This document shows positions 63,839-64,000 of a stretch of 64,000 nt of DNA, piece by piece. The position numbers and the translations under genes were made by a program. A model generated the notes under the pieces. That model searched no databases and had not been told where the DNA came from. It was given only the letters and a program-made list of their open reading frames with translations. The stretch comes from Maea johnstoni (taxonomy: Eukaryota > Annelida > Polychaeta > Spionida > Magelonidae), in contig OZ012685.1 in NCBI GenBank assembly GCA_963942565.1, positions 17,611,434 through 17,675,433 on the forward strand. The letters are read 5' to 3'. Every line of letters begins with the position of its first letter. The stretch's first letter is position 1.

Positions 63839-64000
63839 ACAATAGGATAGTATATTTGAACCAAAACACGTTCTTCAACTTGTGATTTATGTATGAAAAA
63901 CTCTTAGTTAATTGACTGTGTATGTGTTGGAAAAAATTAGGTCTACATGATTTTCTAGTCCAGATAATCCTTATAGCATCAATAGAATAGTTCGTTTAAA
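63839..64000. repeat. ~144-bp satellite, right of the foldback
   Basis: ACCAAAACACGTTCTTCAAC, AGGTCTACATGATTTTCTAG and CATCAATAGAATAGTTCGTT match 59150-59521 in the same orientation; continues off the window edge. Confidence 0.85.

Overview
The window is intron-rich metazoan nuclear DNA, most likely from a highly heterozygous marine invertebrate. A lophotrochozoan such as a mollusc is the best guess, from the 'TGACCTTGACCTTGA' tandem element with its GC hairpin end, the tRNA-derived SINEs and the TACATGTA-rich intergenic sequence. This placement is inference and I cannot test it here. Coding sequence is only a few percent of the window. It comes as short exons with GT/AG borders, all on the minus strand. 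Most of the single-frame open stretches lie on microsatellites and are not genes.

Two genes are present. (1) Positions 202-10934 hold 11 phase-compatible exons of a WDR49/CFAP337-like protein: an EF-hand unit followed by WD40 repeats, of the type found in cilia and sperm flagella. Its 3' end runs off the left edge, and its first exon(s) are not identified between 10.9 and 15.1 kb, where there is an N gap. (2) Positions 15194-41657 hold the C-terminal ~567 residues of an SLC26A11-type sulfate/anion transporter: the later part of the membrane domain, the STAS domain and an unusual ~128-residue C-terminal tail. Its 5' exons lie beyond the window or in missing sequence. The two genes are tandem neighbours; nothing suggests a shared pathway.

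The right half is shaped by a large direct duplication. Positions 33544-46161 (copy A) recur as 46362-58647 (copy B), separated by exactly 200 N. Five SLC26A11 exons are therefore present twice, with only synonymous differences. The junction at a fixed-size gap points to two haplotypes of one locus placed end to end rather than a real tandem duplication. Comparing the copies gives a natural presence/absence test for mobile elements. A ~2.9 kb LINE (itself carrying a 480 bp TA-flanked element) is only in A. A 1.64 kb composite insertion and several smaller segments are only in B.

The introns hold many non-autonomous elements: two families of TTAA-flanked (piggyBac-type) MITEs with well over a dozen copies, several TA-flanked TIR elements, a ~250-320 bp TIR family in the WDR49 introns, tRNA-derived SINEs, a 145 bp x ~14 tandem array rich in nuclear-receptor half-sites, a 28 bp x ~36 minisatellite, and long (TA)n, (GA)n and (AAT)n tracts. 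The last 5 kb is a giant palindromic foldback (59522-63838) inserted in a ~144 bp satellite. No virus-like element, CRISPR array or rRNA gene was seen.
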